NCBI GenBank assembly: GCA_030549495.1
Contig: JAUIRK010001026.1
Coordinates: 598,461-662,460 of the forward strand
Length of the DNA stretch: 64,000 bases
From: Nectonema munidae
Taxonomy: Eukaryota > Nematomorpha > Nectonematoida > Nectonematidae
Direction of reading: 5' to 3'
The position numbers were made by a program, and so were the translations under genes. Below the pieces are notes generated by a model, which was not told where the DNA came from, made no database searches, and worked only from the letters and a program-made list of their open reading frames with translations. Shown one piece after another: positions 27,201-37,900 of this stretch (position 1 is the first letter of the stretch; the number at the start of each line of letters is the position of its first letter).

Positions 27201-29256
27201 CGAAGCGTCTCTATACTTTTCCATGGAAGTCTCCATTTTTTCACTACTCAGTGCGTCGTCCGAAAAAAATCGCGACTCGTTTCAGCTTCTTTTCCCTTTC
27301 CTGATTCTTCTTTCTTCAAAATGGCGTCTCCTTTTCCTCTGATCTAATTTTTTAATTATTCTTATAATAGGCTTATAGGGCTTTCCAAATAGGTTCTAAA
27401 AAAATTACAAAATACTATCGAAATAAATATTTTCAGAATTCTATCTTAATAAAATAATACAGGCTAGCAACTGTCAATCAGAAAGATTGTTCAGTTCCGC
27501 TTCAAATATTGCAAACAGTAAACAAAGTAGCTTGAATCCAGAAAAAGGTGAAGCGTTCATTTTTGTTCATTTAAAAATTAGCTTGAATAAAAAGTTTATT
27601 TCATGCAATACTTTTATATTTTATCATTGAGAAAATTGTTCCGCGATTCGCCCGTTCTCCTTGGGGAGAGCATCCCCCCCCCACCCGACCTAAAAATGCA
27701 CTCCCCACTGGGCTCTGTTGCCTACACATGCACACAATTCAATCCATGAGCGATGTCAAGTGTTCAACTTACTGGCAAAGTAGGGGAACAACTTGGCTAG
27801 GCCTTGAAGCTGCTCTTGGCCATAAGTGAAGGCGTACTCATGGAGCCAGTAGTACCCTACTATAGCTGCTCCGTTGAGTGGCTGGTACTACTTTTATACC
27901 AAGCTTCGTAAAGGCTGCTTCTGCTACTGTGAAAGTGTAACGAAACTTCAGCATGCTATGTGCGCAATTTTGAGAAGTGTTCATTTAGTCTCAGATAAAC
28001 ATTGTTCTTCGACTTAATGGTTGCGCTGGTATTGAGATAGCGAAATGAAAAGCAGACAGTGACGTGGCAATCAGAGTAGAGAATTGTAAATCTAAGGAAG
28101 AGTTGTTGAATTTCGAAAATAACTCAAACTCTACGCTTAAATATACTCTTTCTATACGTAGAAAGAAATGTCTCTTCCTGCGAACATAAGATATTTTGCA
28201 TCCACTCTGTGTATCACCAAATATAGTTTAGTAAACGATAAAAAAAATTCAAAAAAGTAGTCCATTTGTAAGAAACGAAACGAAGTCATATCACTGAAAA
28301 ATCGGATGATAAGGTAAAGTTAAAGCTAGCTTGGAGTGTTTTCATTGGCAAGGCAGAATTGAACCGCTTATGTCGAACTATGAAGGCTTGATGTTGAATC
28401 GAAGGCAAAACCTTGTGAGACACAACCTTGATCACACCTCCAATTAGAATAACAATTGATTGATTTTAACACTGGAAAATTCAGGGTATTGCGTAGAAAT
28501 TTAAACCTCTTGCATTCGTTTTTTAGTTAGAAGTTAGTTTTTTATTTCCGTTGTTAAAGCGGGTTTCATAGAACCCTTGAGATAAAGCCTGAAAAACAAA
28601 TAGCTTTGGATTTATTGCTGCTTATAACACAGAAAGATTTAATGTCTATTTTTTCAAAGTTAAGAATCAAAATAATTGAATAAGACACAATTAGACCTTT
28701 GACTTCAGCTTTTCATTTTACATAGGTAGGCATTTATTAGTTATTTATATAGGTCAGTAATTTTAAACTAACTTATATAAATCTTAATAGTTAATAGTTT
28801 ACTTTCCACGAAACCAGCTAACTACAAAAATAGATATTTTGTTGTCAAGCCGGGAAAACCCGTCCATCGAATATCCGTCAACCTCGACACCGATCAGATT
28901 TTTTTGAGCACAAATTCGTCTGTCTCGCAGATCCCTCATTTTTTCAAGATCAGAATGTGACGGAAAAATGTGCTTTCACTGTTTACTTAATTTTTTATAA
29001 AAAACATTAAAAAATTCCAATTTCGTGAAATGAGTAAGGGTTCATTTGCCCACTTCATGACGTGGACAGAATGATATTGCCCAGTAGATGAAAGTGGCGA
29101 ACCTCTTGTCCATTTCACGAAGCGGGAAAACCTTTTTCTCACTTCATGAAATGAAGAATTTTATAAGAAGGTTGCAACACAAATAGTAGATGTATACAAT
29201 TGTGAAAAAGAAACTCACTCAATCGCCTCCAAAAACATTCCTTCATCACTGTCCAT
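9242..29256 (-). CDS. BICRA: BICRA/GLTSCR1-like subunit of the ncBAF (SWI/SNF) complex, 11 coding exons
   Basis: BICRA and BICRAL carry the GLTSCR domain that places BRD9 in the nuclear ncBAF chromatin remodeller. Exons in gene order: 29256-29219, 25547-25484, 22768-22495, 18652-17900, 16939-16776, 13895-13554, 12882-12803, 11542-11379, 10777-10683, 10157-10100, 9561-9242. All junctions are GT-AG and in phase, giving 2352 nt and 783 residues. The N-terminus MDSDEGMFLEAI runs into DPQALTNFL, like vertebrate MDDEDG and CDPQALNDFL. Residues 125-376 are Ser/Pro/Asn-rich. LTEAQREDIKKIHSN begins a helical block near 390. HGLQDAFNKLTPYHIYYRN then FHKYQRFIWREAC form the GLTSCR domain (about 560-690). 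The acidic end contains DTRLAVKSIL, like vertebrate LQSAIDSIL. The protein is about half the length of human BICRA, mainly in the disordered middle. Introns are full of repeats. Family call sure; exon edges untested. Confidence 0.85.
10197..10333 (-). repeat. tRNA-derived SINE, family A, copy 1
   Basis: On the minus strand it has a B box like GGGTTCGATCC, followed by the shared family body and a 3' end running into CTTTACC-like sequence. It lies in the BICRA-like intron between exons 9 and 10, in the gene's orientation. Confidence 0.75.
11850..12124. mobile_element. hAT-type MITE with perfect 8-bp target duplication
   Basis: It starts CAGCGTTCTTTAACC and ends in an imperfect inverted copy. 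A perfect 8-bp duplication ATCTAACC flanks it at 11842-11849 and 12125-12132. The element is 275 bp with no open frame. It lies in the BICRA-like intron between exons 7 and 8. Confidence 0.72.
12184..12400 (-). repeat. Hairpin-array repeat, copy H2 (near full length)
   Basis: Read on the minus strand: a (GTT)n start, TAGCCCC, then four consecutive stem-loops with stems AGATTATACT, TCAGTT, GAGTAT and AAGTGTA, then an unstructured part ending GGTACTACTG. The order and spacing match copy H1 at 44588 in the other orientation. The second stem includes the palindrome AAACAAAGCTTTGTTT. It is non-coding. Confidence 0.8.
14930..15075 (-). repeat. tRNA-derived SINE, family A, copy 2
   Basis: The family body with minus-strand B box GGGTTCGATCC and the GTGTTTTCACGG region (plus-strand reading). 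It lies in the BICRA-like intron between exons 5 and 6, in the gene's orientation. A second short GGGATCGAA motif at about 15041 may be part of a diverged tail. Confidence 0.75.
16215..16660 (+). pseudogene. LINE 3'-end relic (endonuclease-reverse transcriptase type)
   Basis: Broken frames read WFLDMFPEEI-like sequence, KGRTKLTWIEGFT near 16465, and a Cys/Trp-rich end with GDSAHPSLLRL near 16595. This is the arrangement of the extreme C-terminus of RTE-like LINE proteins (WFGHV...RRGRPKKTW...DPTxR). An ATG-repeat tail follows at about 16645-16657. It lies antisense in a BICRA-like intron. The protein is truncated at its 5' side and interrupted. Confidence 0.6.
18861..19160. mobile_element. 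Tc1/mariner-type MITE flanked by TA
   Basis: Inverted ends GCATTACAAGTTCA and TGAACTTGTAATGC are flanked by TA on both sides (18859-18860 and 19161-19162). The inverted similarity continues inward to about 35 bp per arm. The element is 300 bp, A+T-rich and has no transposase. It is in the BICRA-like intron between exons 3 and 4. Confidence 0.72.
19825..20058 (+). pseudogene. piggyBac-like transposase C-terminal relic
   Basis: The frame ends in a short cysteine/histidine cluster: RGYCYISAC, then RKCSFCKKFICKRHF, then a last cysteine before the stop. The spacing C-C...C-x2-C...C-x2-H...C is that of the C-terminal zinc ring of piggyBac transposases. Only about 78 residues remain; the DDD catalytic domain is missing. 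An adjacent LINE fragment begins about 330 bp downstream. The call rests on the cysteine pattern alone. Confidence 0.55.
20390..21896 (+). pseudogene. LINE reverse transcriptase, 5'-truncated and frameshifted
   Basis: A Jockey/CR1-like non-LTR retrotransposon lacking its ORF1 and endonuclease. It starts at PWMSNELLCLIKKRDKLH, the linker after the endonuclease. The fingers motif FKKGNKDCLQNFRPISL is at about 20985-21035. FGFRPNYSTQHLH and the first catalytic motif LFIDLSKAFD follow (21145-21255), then SGVPQGSILGPLFFSLYIND (21386-21445). The active site reads YTDD near 21482 instead of the usual FADD or YADD. FNLLGLVMDNKLKW is at about 21700. Frame changes near 21075, 21372 and 21610 split the protein into four blocks, so the copy is dead but fairly recent. 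It lies in a BICRA-like intron, antisense to the gene. Confidence 0.9.
22991..23010. repeat. (ATG)n microsatellite
   Basis: Seven ATG/GAT units in the BICRA-like intron upstream of exon 3. It could be the tail of a decayed LINE, as LINE copies in this window end in similar runs. Confidence 0.75.
23800..23925. mobile_element. hAT element end, decayed
   Basis: GGCCCACAGTTTGGAAACCA at about 23890 is the inverse of a typical hAT start (CAGTGGTTTCCAAACTGTGG). The partner end was not found, so only this terminal fragment is called. The preceding kilobase is open to a decayed transposase, but I could not align it. Confidence 0.35.
24578..25093. mobile_element. hAT-type MITE hosting a second MITE
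   Basis: It begins CAGTGGTTCTCAACC and ends GGCCACAGTTGAGAACGAATG-like sequence, an inverted match of about 14 bases. The flanks do not form a clear duplication. The element at 24637-24827 is inserted near its left end, so this is the older of the two. Confidence 0.55.
24637..24827. mobile_element. Nested hAT-type MITE with perfect 8-bp duplication
   Basis: CAGGGTTTCTGAACC on the left is matched by inverted TTAAGAAACACTG on the right. A perfect CACTAGAG duplication flanks it (24629-24636 and 24828-24835). The 191-bp element lies inside another hAT-like MITE and so is the younger insertion. Confidence 0.82.
25159..25250 (+). repeat. Hairpin-array repeat, copy H3 (partial)
   Basis: It keeps the second stem-loop (CAGTTCAAAACAAAGC and its complement) and the third (GAGTATTT with AAGTACTC). 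The one base change in the third stem relative to copy H1 leaves a G-U pair. The (GTT)n head and fourth stem are missing. Confidence 0.72.
25979..26130 (-). repeat. tRNA-derived SINE, family A, copy 3
   Basis: One of the best-kept copies. On the minus strand it starts GGGCGTGAGTAAGGTTGG, has B box GGGTTCGATTCC about 45 bases on, and ends near CACGGTAGCTTTACC. The tRNA-related head is about 75 bp and the body a further 75 bp. It is in BICRA-like intron 1. Confidence 0.8.
26290..26894. mobile_element. hAT-type element with 8-bp duplication, containing a SINE
   Basis: The left end is TAGTAACGTAGCCAG; the right end read inverted is CAGCCGCGTAGCCAG. The flanks CATACAAC (26282-26289) and CATACGAC (26895-26902) are an 8-bp duplication with one mismatch. 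A family A SINE (26618-26770) sits inside, which dates the hAT insertion as older or the SINE as mobilised with it. No transposase frame was seen. Confidence 0.7.
26618..26770 (-). repeat. tRNA-derived SINE, family A, copy 4
   Basis: The family body and head are both present; the head reads GGGCGTAAGTAAGGTTGG on the minus strand. The B box is slightly decayed. Nested in the hAT-type element at 26290-26894. Confidence 0.78.
26895..27010. other. G+C-rich stretch of unknown nature
   Basis: A G+C-rich patch in an otherwise A+T-rich intron. It contains a small hairpin GGGTAG-TTACT-CTACCC. It has no long frame on either strand and no tRNA or snRNA motifs I can recognise. It may be the remains of another repeat. 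Confidence 0.3.
27850..27960 (-). repeat. Hairpin-array repeat, copy H5 (3' half, diverged)
   Basis: On the minus strand it shows GTTACACTTTC, a CAG-rich middle and GGTACTACTGGCTC, matching the 3' half of copies H1 and H2. The first three stems are absent. A further G+C-rich stretch continues to about 27660 with an open frame; it may be the extended tail of a longer family member. Confidence 0.5.
28312..28445 (-). repeat. tRNA-derived SINE, family A, copy 5
   Basis: It keeps the 3' body (GGAGTGTTTTCATTGGCAAG on the plus strand) and a damaged B box. The tRNA head is partly lost. It is in BICRA-like intron 1, in the same orientation as the other copies. Confidence 0.65.
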
Positions 29257-31168
29257 CTTTGTGTAGAAGGAATCTATCGAAAAGAAAATGAAATAATAGT
29301 TGGTAAGGCATTGACAAAAAAGAAAACAACTTTTCTCAATTTAAGTTCAGCTCTTCAGAAACATAGTACTACTTGAAAAAATAAGCACTGATTGCATGTG
29401 CATATCTTTAAAATATCAATTTATTGAAAGAAATTCATTGAAATTTTGCTTTACTAAATAAAAAGACAATTAAATGCTAGTATGCGAAGTTGGGAGAAAT
29501 ATAGGGCAAAGGTTGAAACGCTTCACATTCTAAATGATCACCCGCCATCCAACTCTCATGACATGGAATAATCAGAAAGGGTAGTAAATCTGATGATTTT
29601 AATAACGATAGATGAAAATCACAATTCTTAGGATTTGGGATTGATTCTCCCATCACTCATATACAGGGGTGAGGAGTCGGTGGTGAAGTGGCGCATTTTA
29701 AAGAGACGAATAAAATTTAGGAAATCAGAATAGGTAAGTGCCTAAATCACTTTTTGCATAGACTTTTTATTGGAATGTACGCAATGCCTAATACTTAAAA
29801 AGGAGGGAGGTCAAACAAGGATACAAATTTAAAATACTTTCTACTTGAAAATGGCATACTTAAAAAAACAAGTTTTTATATAAAATATAAAAAATGAATG
29901 AAAATCATTATGGTAAAAATATTCTTCCTCTTCTCCCCATTGCCAAAAAATTGAACAATATGAGCCATTGGGATCCATGTTAGGCATGCAGTATATTGAG
30001 AAGGAGTGATGGGTTTAGTTAGAGGAAAATCCATCCCTGTCGATTTTATATCATTTTTTCCTAAAATGTTTTTTTTTTAAGAATATTCAATATTCCCAAA
30101 TTTAAAAATGAATGGCCAACTAGGTCAATTACACAATGAATATCAGATTGGTCCAAAAGACTATTGTTTGTTACAAAATTTCCCAATTCAAAATTTATTT
30201 CTGATTTTAGAAATTGCTAGCAAGTATATGCATACATGATCGCAAGCATAGTGGAAAGAGCCTGGAAAACGTGCGACACAAATAATTACCAAAAAAGTCT
30301 ATGAAAACAAAAATCTGTTAAGAATTCCCAAAGAAACATGATAAGGGATCTCCATTTAAAATGGTTTGAGTTAATATATATTAAGAACTAATCGATAAAG
30401 AGATGGAAAAAGATGTCTCCATAAAAATATAAATCAGGGTCCCATAGAAAAACGGATGTTATATCATTTATTTTTAACAGTCATGAGAAAACATGGTCAA
30501 AGAATGAAAGGTTTAGTTATTCAAAGGACTCCGAGATGTATCAGTTTTGACGTCGCTTAACAACGGAATCGCGGAAGTTATATGAATCCGGGCTTTCAAT
30601 TCATTGATATGCCAAAAAAGGAGTTTTTACCAGTACTTTTCATAATTGTTTTAGAAATAAAAAAAAAATTCTTGACTTATTTCAATACCACTTCTATACC
30701 AGTAATATTAAATATGATCTAATTATGGAAGATTATTTTTGGAATGAATCACAAAAAAATCAGGTGTAATGTAAAAAAGCTTTAGTATTGATTAATGCTA
30801 GTAGAAAACGAAACTCGAAAGATGCACTTTAGTGAAGTAATAAAGATAAAACGATAATTTAATGATTTTAATATTGATCTAAGATGAGTGTATTTCATTA
30901 TAGAGAACTTTAGATATTTGAATTTCCAATCACTTGCGATTTTATATTCAAACTGGAAATGTTGGAACACTTAAGCACCAAAAATTTTTACACATACACA
31001 AGTAACGCCCAGACTAAATTTTCATAAATAAAAAACGGATTCGAGGCGCTTTTAATTCATCAATAATGAGTAAACACTGCATAGATTGAAGGTTAAGAAG
31101 TGAAGACGAACAAGGGGAACGTCACGTTACAATATAGCATTAATAAAAAAATATAAGGAAGCACTTAC

Positions 31169-31218
31169 AAAGTATGTAGGATTTGTAGTGACGTCATAGC
31201 AAGTAAACAAAATTGAGC
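31169..31218 (-). promoter_or_regulatory. Candidate upstream 5' exon or promoter of the BICRA-like gene, with a CRE palindrome
   Basis: On the minus strand a good acceptor (TTTATACAG) and a consensus donor (GTAAGT) bound 50 bases. It lies 1.9 kb upstream of the coding exon, whose own 5' side has an acceptor at 29273. This would be a non-coding exon. It contains TGACGTCA (31189-31196), the palindromic cAMP-response element bound by CREB/ATF factors, so part of it could instead be promoter. No transcript evidence is available. Confidence 0.35.
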
Positions 31219-34200
31219 CTGTATAAAAAAAGGAAAGAGAAATTATAGAAAACATTTTATAATAAAAAACGTTATGGATAAAATTGAAAATTTCAAATTC
31301 TATTTAGTATTATATGCTTTAAATTATATAAACAATTTTTAAAACTAACAAATTAAAAACTGCGGATAAAGATAGATGTAATTTGAACCAATAGAAATCG
31401 TTATTTAAGCACCAATTGAAAACATTATTGTCAATGTCTATGCGAAATGTAAAAATTAGAAAAATAAATATAATTAAAAAAAAATTATTTATTATTTGCC
31501 AAATATTTAATAGGTTAAAAAATGTTGAAAAGCCAAGAAATATGTTTGAACAATTTATACCAAAAAATAAAAAACATATGTTTAAATTTAAAATTACCAT
31601 TAATTAGAAAGTAAACAAGATTTTAGAAATTTTTATGAAATATAATAAATTATTTTTTTCTCTTTTATTCAACTTACACTTTTTTTAATTCTCTAAACAT
31701 ATATAAAAACATCAAATATTTTTATATTCTTTTTCAGATCAATATATATTTCTTGTATTTTTTCTAAGTTTCTGTTATTTTTATTTCTCTTAAGTTATAT
31801 AACTTATTATTATTTATGTACAGTTTTCTTTATTTTATTTTCCAACTAACTTTACATTATATTTTTTCCTGTTTTTTTGAAGACAAAGTATCTCGACCGT
31901 AGTTTTGACAACCCATTATTAATAACTTGCATGTTACAATACTCAGTTTGCAATATCCCTCATTCAAAGTTGAATGTTTTATAATGATATTTTTCTGCTG
32001 GTTTTGAAATAAATACTTATTTACTACAAATAATAAGTGAGTCGTTTATTAACGAGTTTTATAATAATTTGCAAAATTTATTAATCTGCCAACGGTTATT
32101 CTATTTTTATATCAAGTTTAAAGATATTGCAAAAATTTTCATTCTTGATGTTAATAAATATTTTTATAATGGACACTATAATTTTTTGAAAAGTTATCAC
32201 TTTAATGTTATAATTTAAATATTTTTGTTACTTTCTGGTTGCATTTATTATGAAAATTGATAAAAGTAAACGCGTAGCAATTCAATGTTTTAATAGATAA
32301 TTATAAATCTATTTAAAATATTAATACGATATTAGAATAAATTCTATACTTTAACAAGAATTATATTCCATAATTCTATTTTATATTCCATAGGATTATT
32401 TTACTTAATATTGCATGCGTAAATACTCAAAAAAGTTTGCCAAGTTTTGGTTATTAAATATTGGGAAATATTTTCAATATAAATTTCCAGTTACGAATAA
32501 ATAATTTGTTTAACCTAAGATATTTGTATATGTTTTATCAAAAGAAAAATGAAAAATATTATGAAATATTTTTCTAATTGTTGATCAATATTATATTTTC
32601 TGAACCAGTTTGACAAAAACACATTTCAATTCCTAACAAGTTGACATTAATTTGTTTTTTAATAAACCAGATAAAAGAATTACATGAAAAAAACTCTTCC
32701 AGATATTCAACTTCATTATCAACCGTGTTTTCTTGCATCAGAATCACGCACTCTCTTGTATGAAATTATCCCTTTAATGGTCGAAAGAGTTTTATTTAAT
32801 CTATTGCCTTTTGAACTGCAGAAATATCAACGTCTCGGTGACTAAAGCCCAATAACTTCATAAGCAGAGCTAAGAATAGTGAACCAATGTGAACCCTTTT
32901 GGACAGCGGATATACACGTAGAAGTAGCAGCAATTGAAATGGTGGTAGAGGAAAAAAAATACAATTGTTATTATTTCAACCAAATTGGGTCATTTTGAAT
33001 TTATTATCATAAGAGTATCTAATAATAAATACTTGTGTAAAAAAGCTGGTTTAAAATTAATTAAATAAATAGACCATTAAAGGGGATTTTATTCTATCAA
33101 AACATCAGCAAAAATGAATATCGGCATTTTAACTCGCCATTTCTTTATTAGATAGTTGTTAGTAACTGTTATCAATCAATTGAAATATTTACTCGTACCG
33201 AAAGATCATGTTGTAGACAGTACAGAAGCATGTAACATTGCACTTCACAATTTGCAAGTAGTACTATAATGAACAAAAGTGGCTAGTTATTTAACTCTCC
33301 AACGTGAACTGCTATACCGCAATTTCATATTCTCTATTCTATATTGGCAGGCAATCCCTTTAAAATTAATTATTTATAAACATTTTTATTAAAAAAAGTA
33401 TAAACATAGGGAAAAAAGAATAAAAATTTCATTCAATTTTTTGGGATAAAACTAATTAAGATAATTAAAAAAAGTATGCTTTTAAAGTCAAAATAACAAT
33501 TTTTTTATATATTTTTTTGATAAAAACGCATATAAAAGTTGAGAAAGTTTATTATACTCGGTTAAAATCTGCCTTTAAATATAGTTTTTAATTATAAAAA
33601 TGGGAAATTTTAAAAAACATTCAAAAAAATATTTTCCCAACTTAATAAACATCATTGAATTAAATTTGCATGAGTTTAAAGTCAATTTTATGAGTCGTAG
33701 AAGTGAGAGGGGGTGGGGAGAGGGCTTGGAGATTCACAGCAACATAGATCCTTGCTATGCCGGAAAAATATAAATAATGTAAAGTACTATAATTTTGTGA
33801 AAACAAAATTTCTTGAATTAAAATTTAAAAACAAATTCCCGAGAATTTAATTTCGAAAATATTAAATTCAAAATTTTTAGATATTTACACTAAAAAGTGG
33901 GATTCAAATTTTATGTCAGCCGGTTTTGTTACATAAAAGTCTTTTCATTATTTCCCAATAAAATTTAAAATATTGGTTAAACAAGTATCATTATGGTGAT
34001 GTTATGAGTGCTTATTTTACTGTATAGTCTGTACTATATAGATAAATAAATATTTTAATGTTTGCTGAATTCACAATATTCGGTGAGACGGTCCTAACTA
34101 ACCGGTGCGAACCGGCTGAATACCACTACTGGTAATAATACTATTTTTTTTTAAATCAAATAGGTTAAAATGAACAAAAAAAATTTACCTATTTGATATT

Positions 34201-34908
34201 ATTGCATTTTGAGAGAGAGAAAGAGAGAGAGAGATTTATTGAAGACAAATAGAAAACACTAAAAAAAGCCATTTCGAAAGTTTAGTTTCAAAAAAACAAA
34301 ATTTGATAAGTTGTAAATACAAAAAATACATATACAATATGACATAAAAATTAGAAGCCAATATGGCCGTATATTAGATTTCTATACTAAGAAAGAACAC
34401 TTTGTATACTTTTATTTGCTATTATAAAAAGATCTTTACATTTTGAGCCTCATTTGTTATTATTACGTTGTAAATTCAACTTAACACTTAATGTAAGGGG
34501 TTCATTTCCCAATTTTCTTTAAAAATACTTTAAAAATAATTGCTTTAAAATCTTCTCTATCATATATTTCCTCTCTTATTAGATACTTTCGAATGCTGAC
34601 TTATTCATTCTCAATCATAAGAAAGAAAGATTTATTGTACATAAAAAGCATATTTGAAGAAATAAAACAGTAATAGAAAAATCCATGAGCATACTAAATG
34701 CAATTATAATCGCTAACATATTCTAACGACAGAAAGTGTTTAGTTTACTTTAAAATTAAAATTTTTAAAAAGGAAAATTTAAATATTTAATTTATAAAAA
34801 AATTTTTCCAGATATAAAAATATAAGATTCTTTATATTTTAATTTTAATTTTTTGTTTAATTTTTTTTCTCATTTTTTCGTACACTCAACCGCTTCGTCA
34901 ATATCATA
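31219..34908. other. Spacer between divergent BICRA-like and eIF4B-like genes
   Basis: Very A+T-rich. No credible coding exon was found on either strand; the open frames at 31319-31607 are low-complexity. Apart from the (GA)n tract at 34211-34234 and a hAT-like end (GGCTGAATACCACTACTG, near 34114) with no partner found, I see nothing definite. Both promoters should lie here. Confidence 0.5.
34211..34234. repeat. (GA)n tract
   Basis: A near-pure GA run with one interruption, about 675 bases upstream of the eIF4B-like start codon. In animal promoters such runs can bind GAGA-type factors, but here it may be a plain microsatellite. Confidence 0.75.
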
Positions 34909-37900
34909 ATGGATAATAATGCTAAAGGTAAAATAATAAAATTTAACCAAAATTTATAAATTATAAAAAAATTTAAGTTATTCTAAGGTTAATATTTTCT
35001 AACTTACCTTATTTAAACATATCAACGATTTTTTAATACACCAACGTTGTTTTTGTATATAAGAAGAAAATCACATTGTTCATCAAACTTTCTCACGTTC
35101 AAGATCATATCTCCAACAAAACTCAAAAATTTTTTTCTTAAAATTCAATTTAGTCTTTAGACCTAGTTGATTTTTTTCCTTCGAAGAATAAATGAACAAT
35201 TTGTCATCGGAGAAACCGAATATTTTTATTTCATGGACAATATTTATTTTTATACTTTACTTTAAGAAAAAAAGTCTAAAAAGATGGATATTGCTGAGTT
35301 TAACTCCTCAACTAACTATCGTCTAAATGAGGCGCCGACTAAAATAATGTGGGCCTCCGGTCTAAGTGAAAGTATGTCATTATATTTATTTAAAATTCTT
35401 CTTTATATTTTTATTACAATCCCTTTTTGTAAATAATTTTTATTTTGTATAGCCGAGTCTCCTTCTACGGTTTTTCTTCCAACTGCTCCAAAATCTTCAA
35501 TTACCCTTGATGAATCTGATATTCCAAAAACTCCACCATTTATTTTAATTGCATCCGGCATAAGTCCTGAAGCAACTAATGATAAATTTTGTGAATTGTT
35601 TGTGGATTATGAAGTACACTTTACAAAATATTTAATGAACTTATATTTTAACTATTTTTTTAATGTCTATATTTCATTACCATCAGAATTGTATTACAAG
35701 TTCGTTAGTTTTTTTAAAACTTAATTATTATTTTATAATAGAAAACTTAATTTGCTTATCAAGAAATATAAAGTTATTGTCTCTGTAAATATATAATTTT
35801 GGAACTATATGTTTAGATTCAATAAGTTTCCATATTTTATAGATTGTTTAAAAATTTTAGATCAATATAAACTTTTGATTTTTATTAGGTACTTTTTTTA
35901 GTTGTTTTTCTTTATAATTAAGTTGTTATGATATTCTTTTTTTTACGAATTATTACTTTTACAGTTTTTTCCATCTTGGAAAATATTGATTAATTGTTTA
36001 GGCGAAAAAATAATTTTCTTACAATTCACTGTCTATCATATTAACCCGTTAACGACCAGAATAATCAGACGATATCTAATGTAAAGCAGAAGATTTGTAT
36101 TAAAGAGCGTTGATAAACGCAGATGATTTTGTAGGTCGACATATGTCGACTCTGGTCGATAACCGGTTAACAAGTATTATAGATCTTTTCGATTAATTTA
36201 TTAAATATTTTTTTCGGCTTTAGCCTTCTCATTGCTAATCTGTACTAATATACCTTTTTCATCAATGTAGCCAAGCAGGTGGGGCTACGTGACGGACATA
36301 TTTTTATATTAATTAGAATTAGATTTCGCTTATTTTTATGCTAACCAAAAATAGAATTCCATCCTTGATTAAAAGCAGCGAAAACGGTCCCTTTTTCATT
36401 AAATTGTTCACCACTATCTCTTCATCAAATTGATAATAATCTTACATTATTTTGTTGTTGTTTCAACTTTTTGGAAGCTTATTTATTCTACCTATAATAT
36501 CCATTCTATTTCACAATGCGAGTTTAAAGATTAAGATGGCTTTTGTGAAGATTTTTATGAAGATAAAACTTACACTTTAAGTTAAGCCTTTTCAATTTTT
36601 CTTCTTATTAGAAAAGAATTTCACATTGTCTGAATGATTATTATTATTAGTTATATTTATTCTGTTTCTTCTATATATTGATATCTTAATGATGTCACGC
36701 GTTAAAATATAGGAAATGTATAAGTGTTAGGAATATGAGTGAGTAAAAATGACAAATAATGGGAATGCGTTATATCGGTAGTCAAATTGGTGGAATCACA
36801 TTTGCGTGATTTTTAAAAATTTTAAAACTTGGTTGCTTTTTTTTTAAAAAGAAAATTTTGTCACAATGAATTTTATGCATTTGCAAAAATCTTTTTGAAT
36901 TATATTCGCAAATTTTCTAAAAAGATGTGTTTTTTCGACTCCTACAATTAAAATATTGAGAGAGACTTATATTTTTTTTATTGTTTTGGCTGATATACAA
37001 ATTTCATTCCATTCCAACTAACATTAATTGTAATGGGGTATTAACTTATTTGCATCTATTTAATTTAGTAAACACATCTGGTATTCATCTGAGTGGCGGA
37101 GTCGGAGTAAATATATCCGACACCGATTGCTAGTAGACTCACAAAAATTCGGCTTCAACGCCAACTCTTTCTTTGCGATTGTTAACTTTCAAGTTTGAAA
37201 GTCGGGCTCTAAATATTCACAAATTGTTTTTATTCCATTTACTTTGAATTTGCGAGAAATACAGTACATTATGTTTTGTTGAAAACTAAATTTTGTATAA
37301 GTATTAAGTTTCAAAAAAAAGTTTCCTTCATGAATCAAATAAGAATAGCAGCGTTCAATAACTCTTAATTCACACTTCAATTTATAACTGAATACAAACT
37401 AAAAGGGAAAGTGGCAGCATATTTTAAGTGTTGAAAGTTGGGCTTTATTTTTTGTAAAATTTTGTGAATACTTTTTTTCATTTTTTCATCAACTTTACCG
37501 CCTCATTTAAACTAAATTTAATACTTACTACAGCTTATCACTTGATATCAACAATTATTTGAAAAATTTGCCTCCAAAACTTCCATGCTAATTAATTGTT
37601 TTTTTTTAGATCGAAGAAATCATTTTTGAAACATATGGGGGCAAAGGTTCAATTTCCAATGTTTACATCACGTTCAAAACTCGAAGGAGTTTAATTACAG
37701 CACTGGAGTCTCTTCAAAATGAAGTGAATAAACAAAACATTGATTCATTTTATTATATTTTTTCTACCATCCACTTTTTTTCTAGGTATTTTGCTCTAAG
37801 CCTTTAAAATTAGAACTCTCTAAAGCAAGTAATTTTCCATTTATCCTTTTTCATTCCAAAATTGTTGAATCTATTTTTCTTTAAGATCAAGACTCCCAGA

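Noticed and set aside
27660-27850. Minus-strand frame reading YYWLHEYAFTYGQEQLQGLA with a donor-like end
   Set aside because: It is contiguous with a hairpin-repeat copy and G+C-rich like it, and BICRA-like exons 1 and 2 join in phase without it. Probably part of the repeat.
28860-29160. Repeated words such as CACTTCATGA and CACGAAGCGGGAAAACC upstream of BICRA-like exon 1
   Set aside because: Some short inverted and direct similarity is present, but no consistent unit or boundary could be drawn.
31319-31607. Overlapping 63- and 93-codon frames on opposite strands
   Set aside because: Low-complexity A+T-rich DNA giving K/I/N or F/L/I-rich peptides; no splice context or family resemblance.
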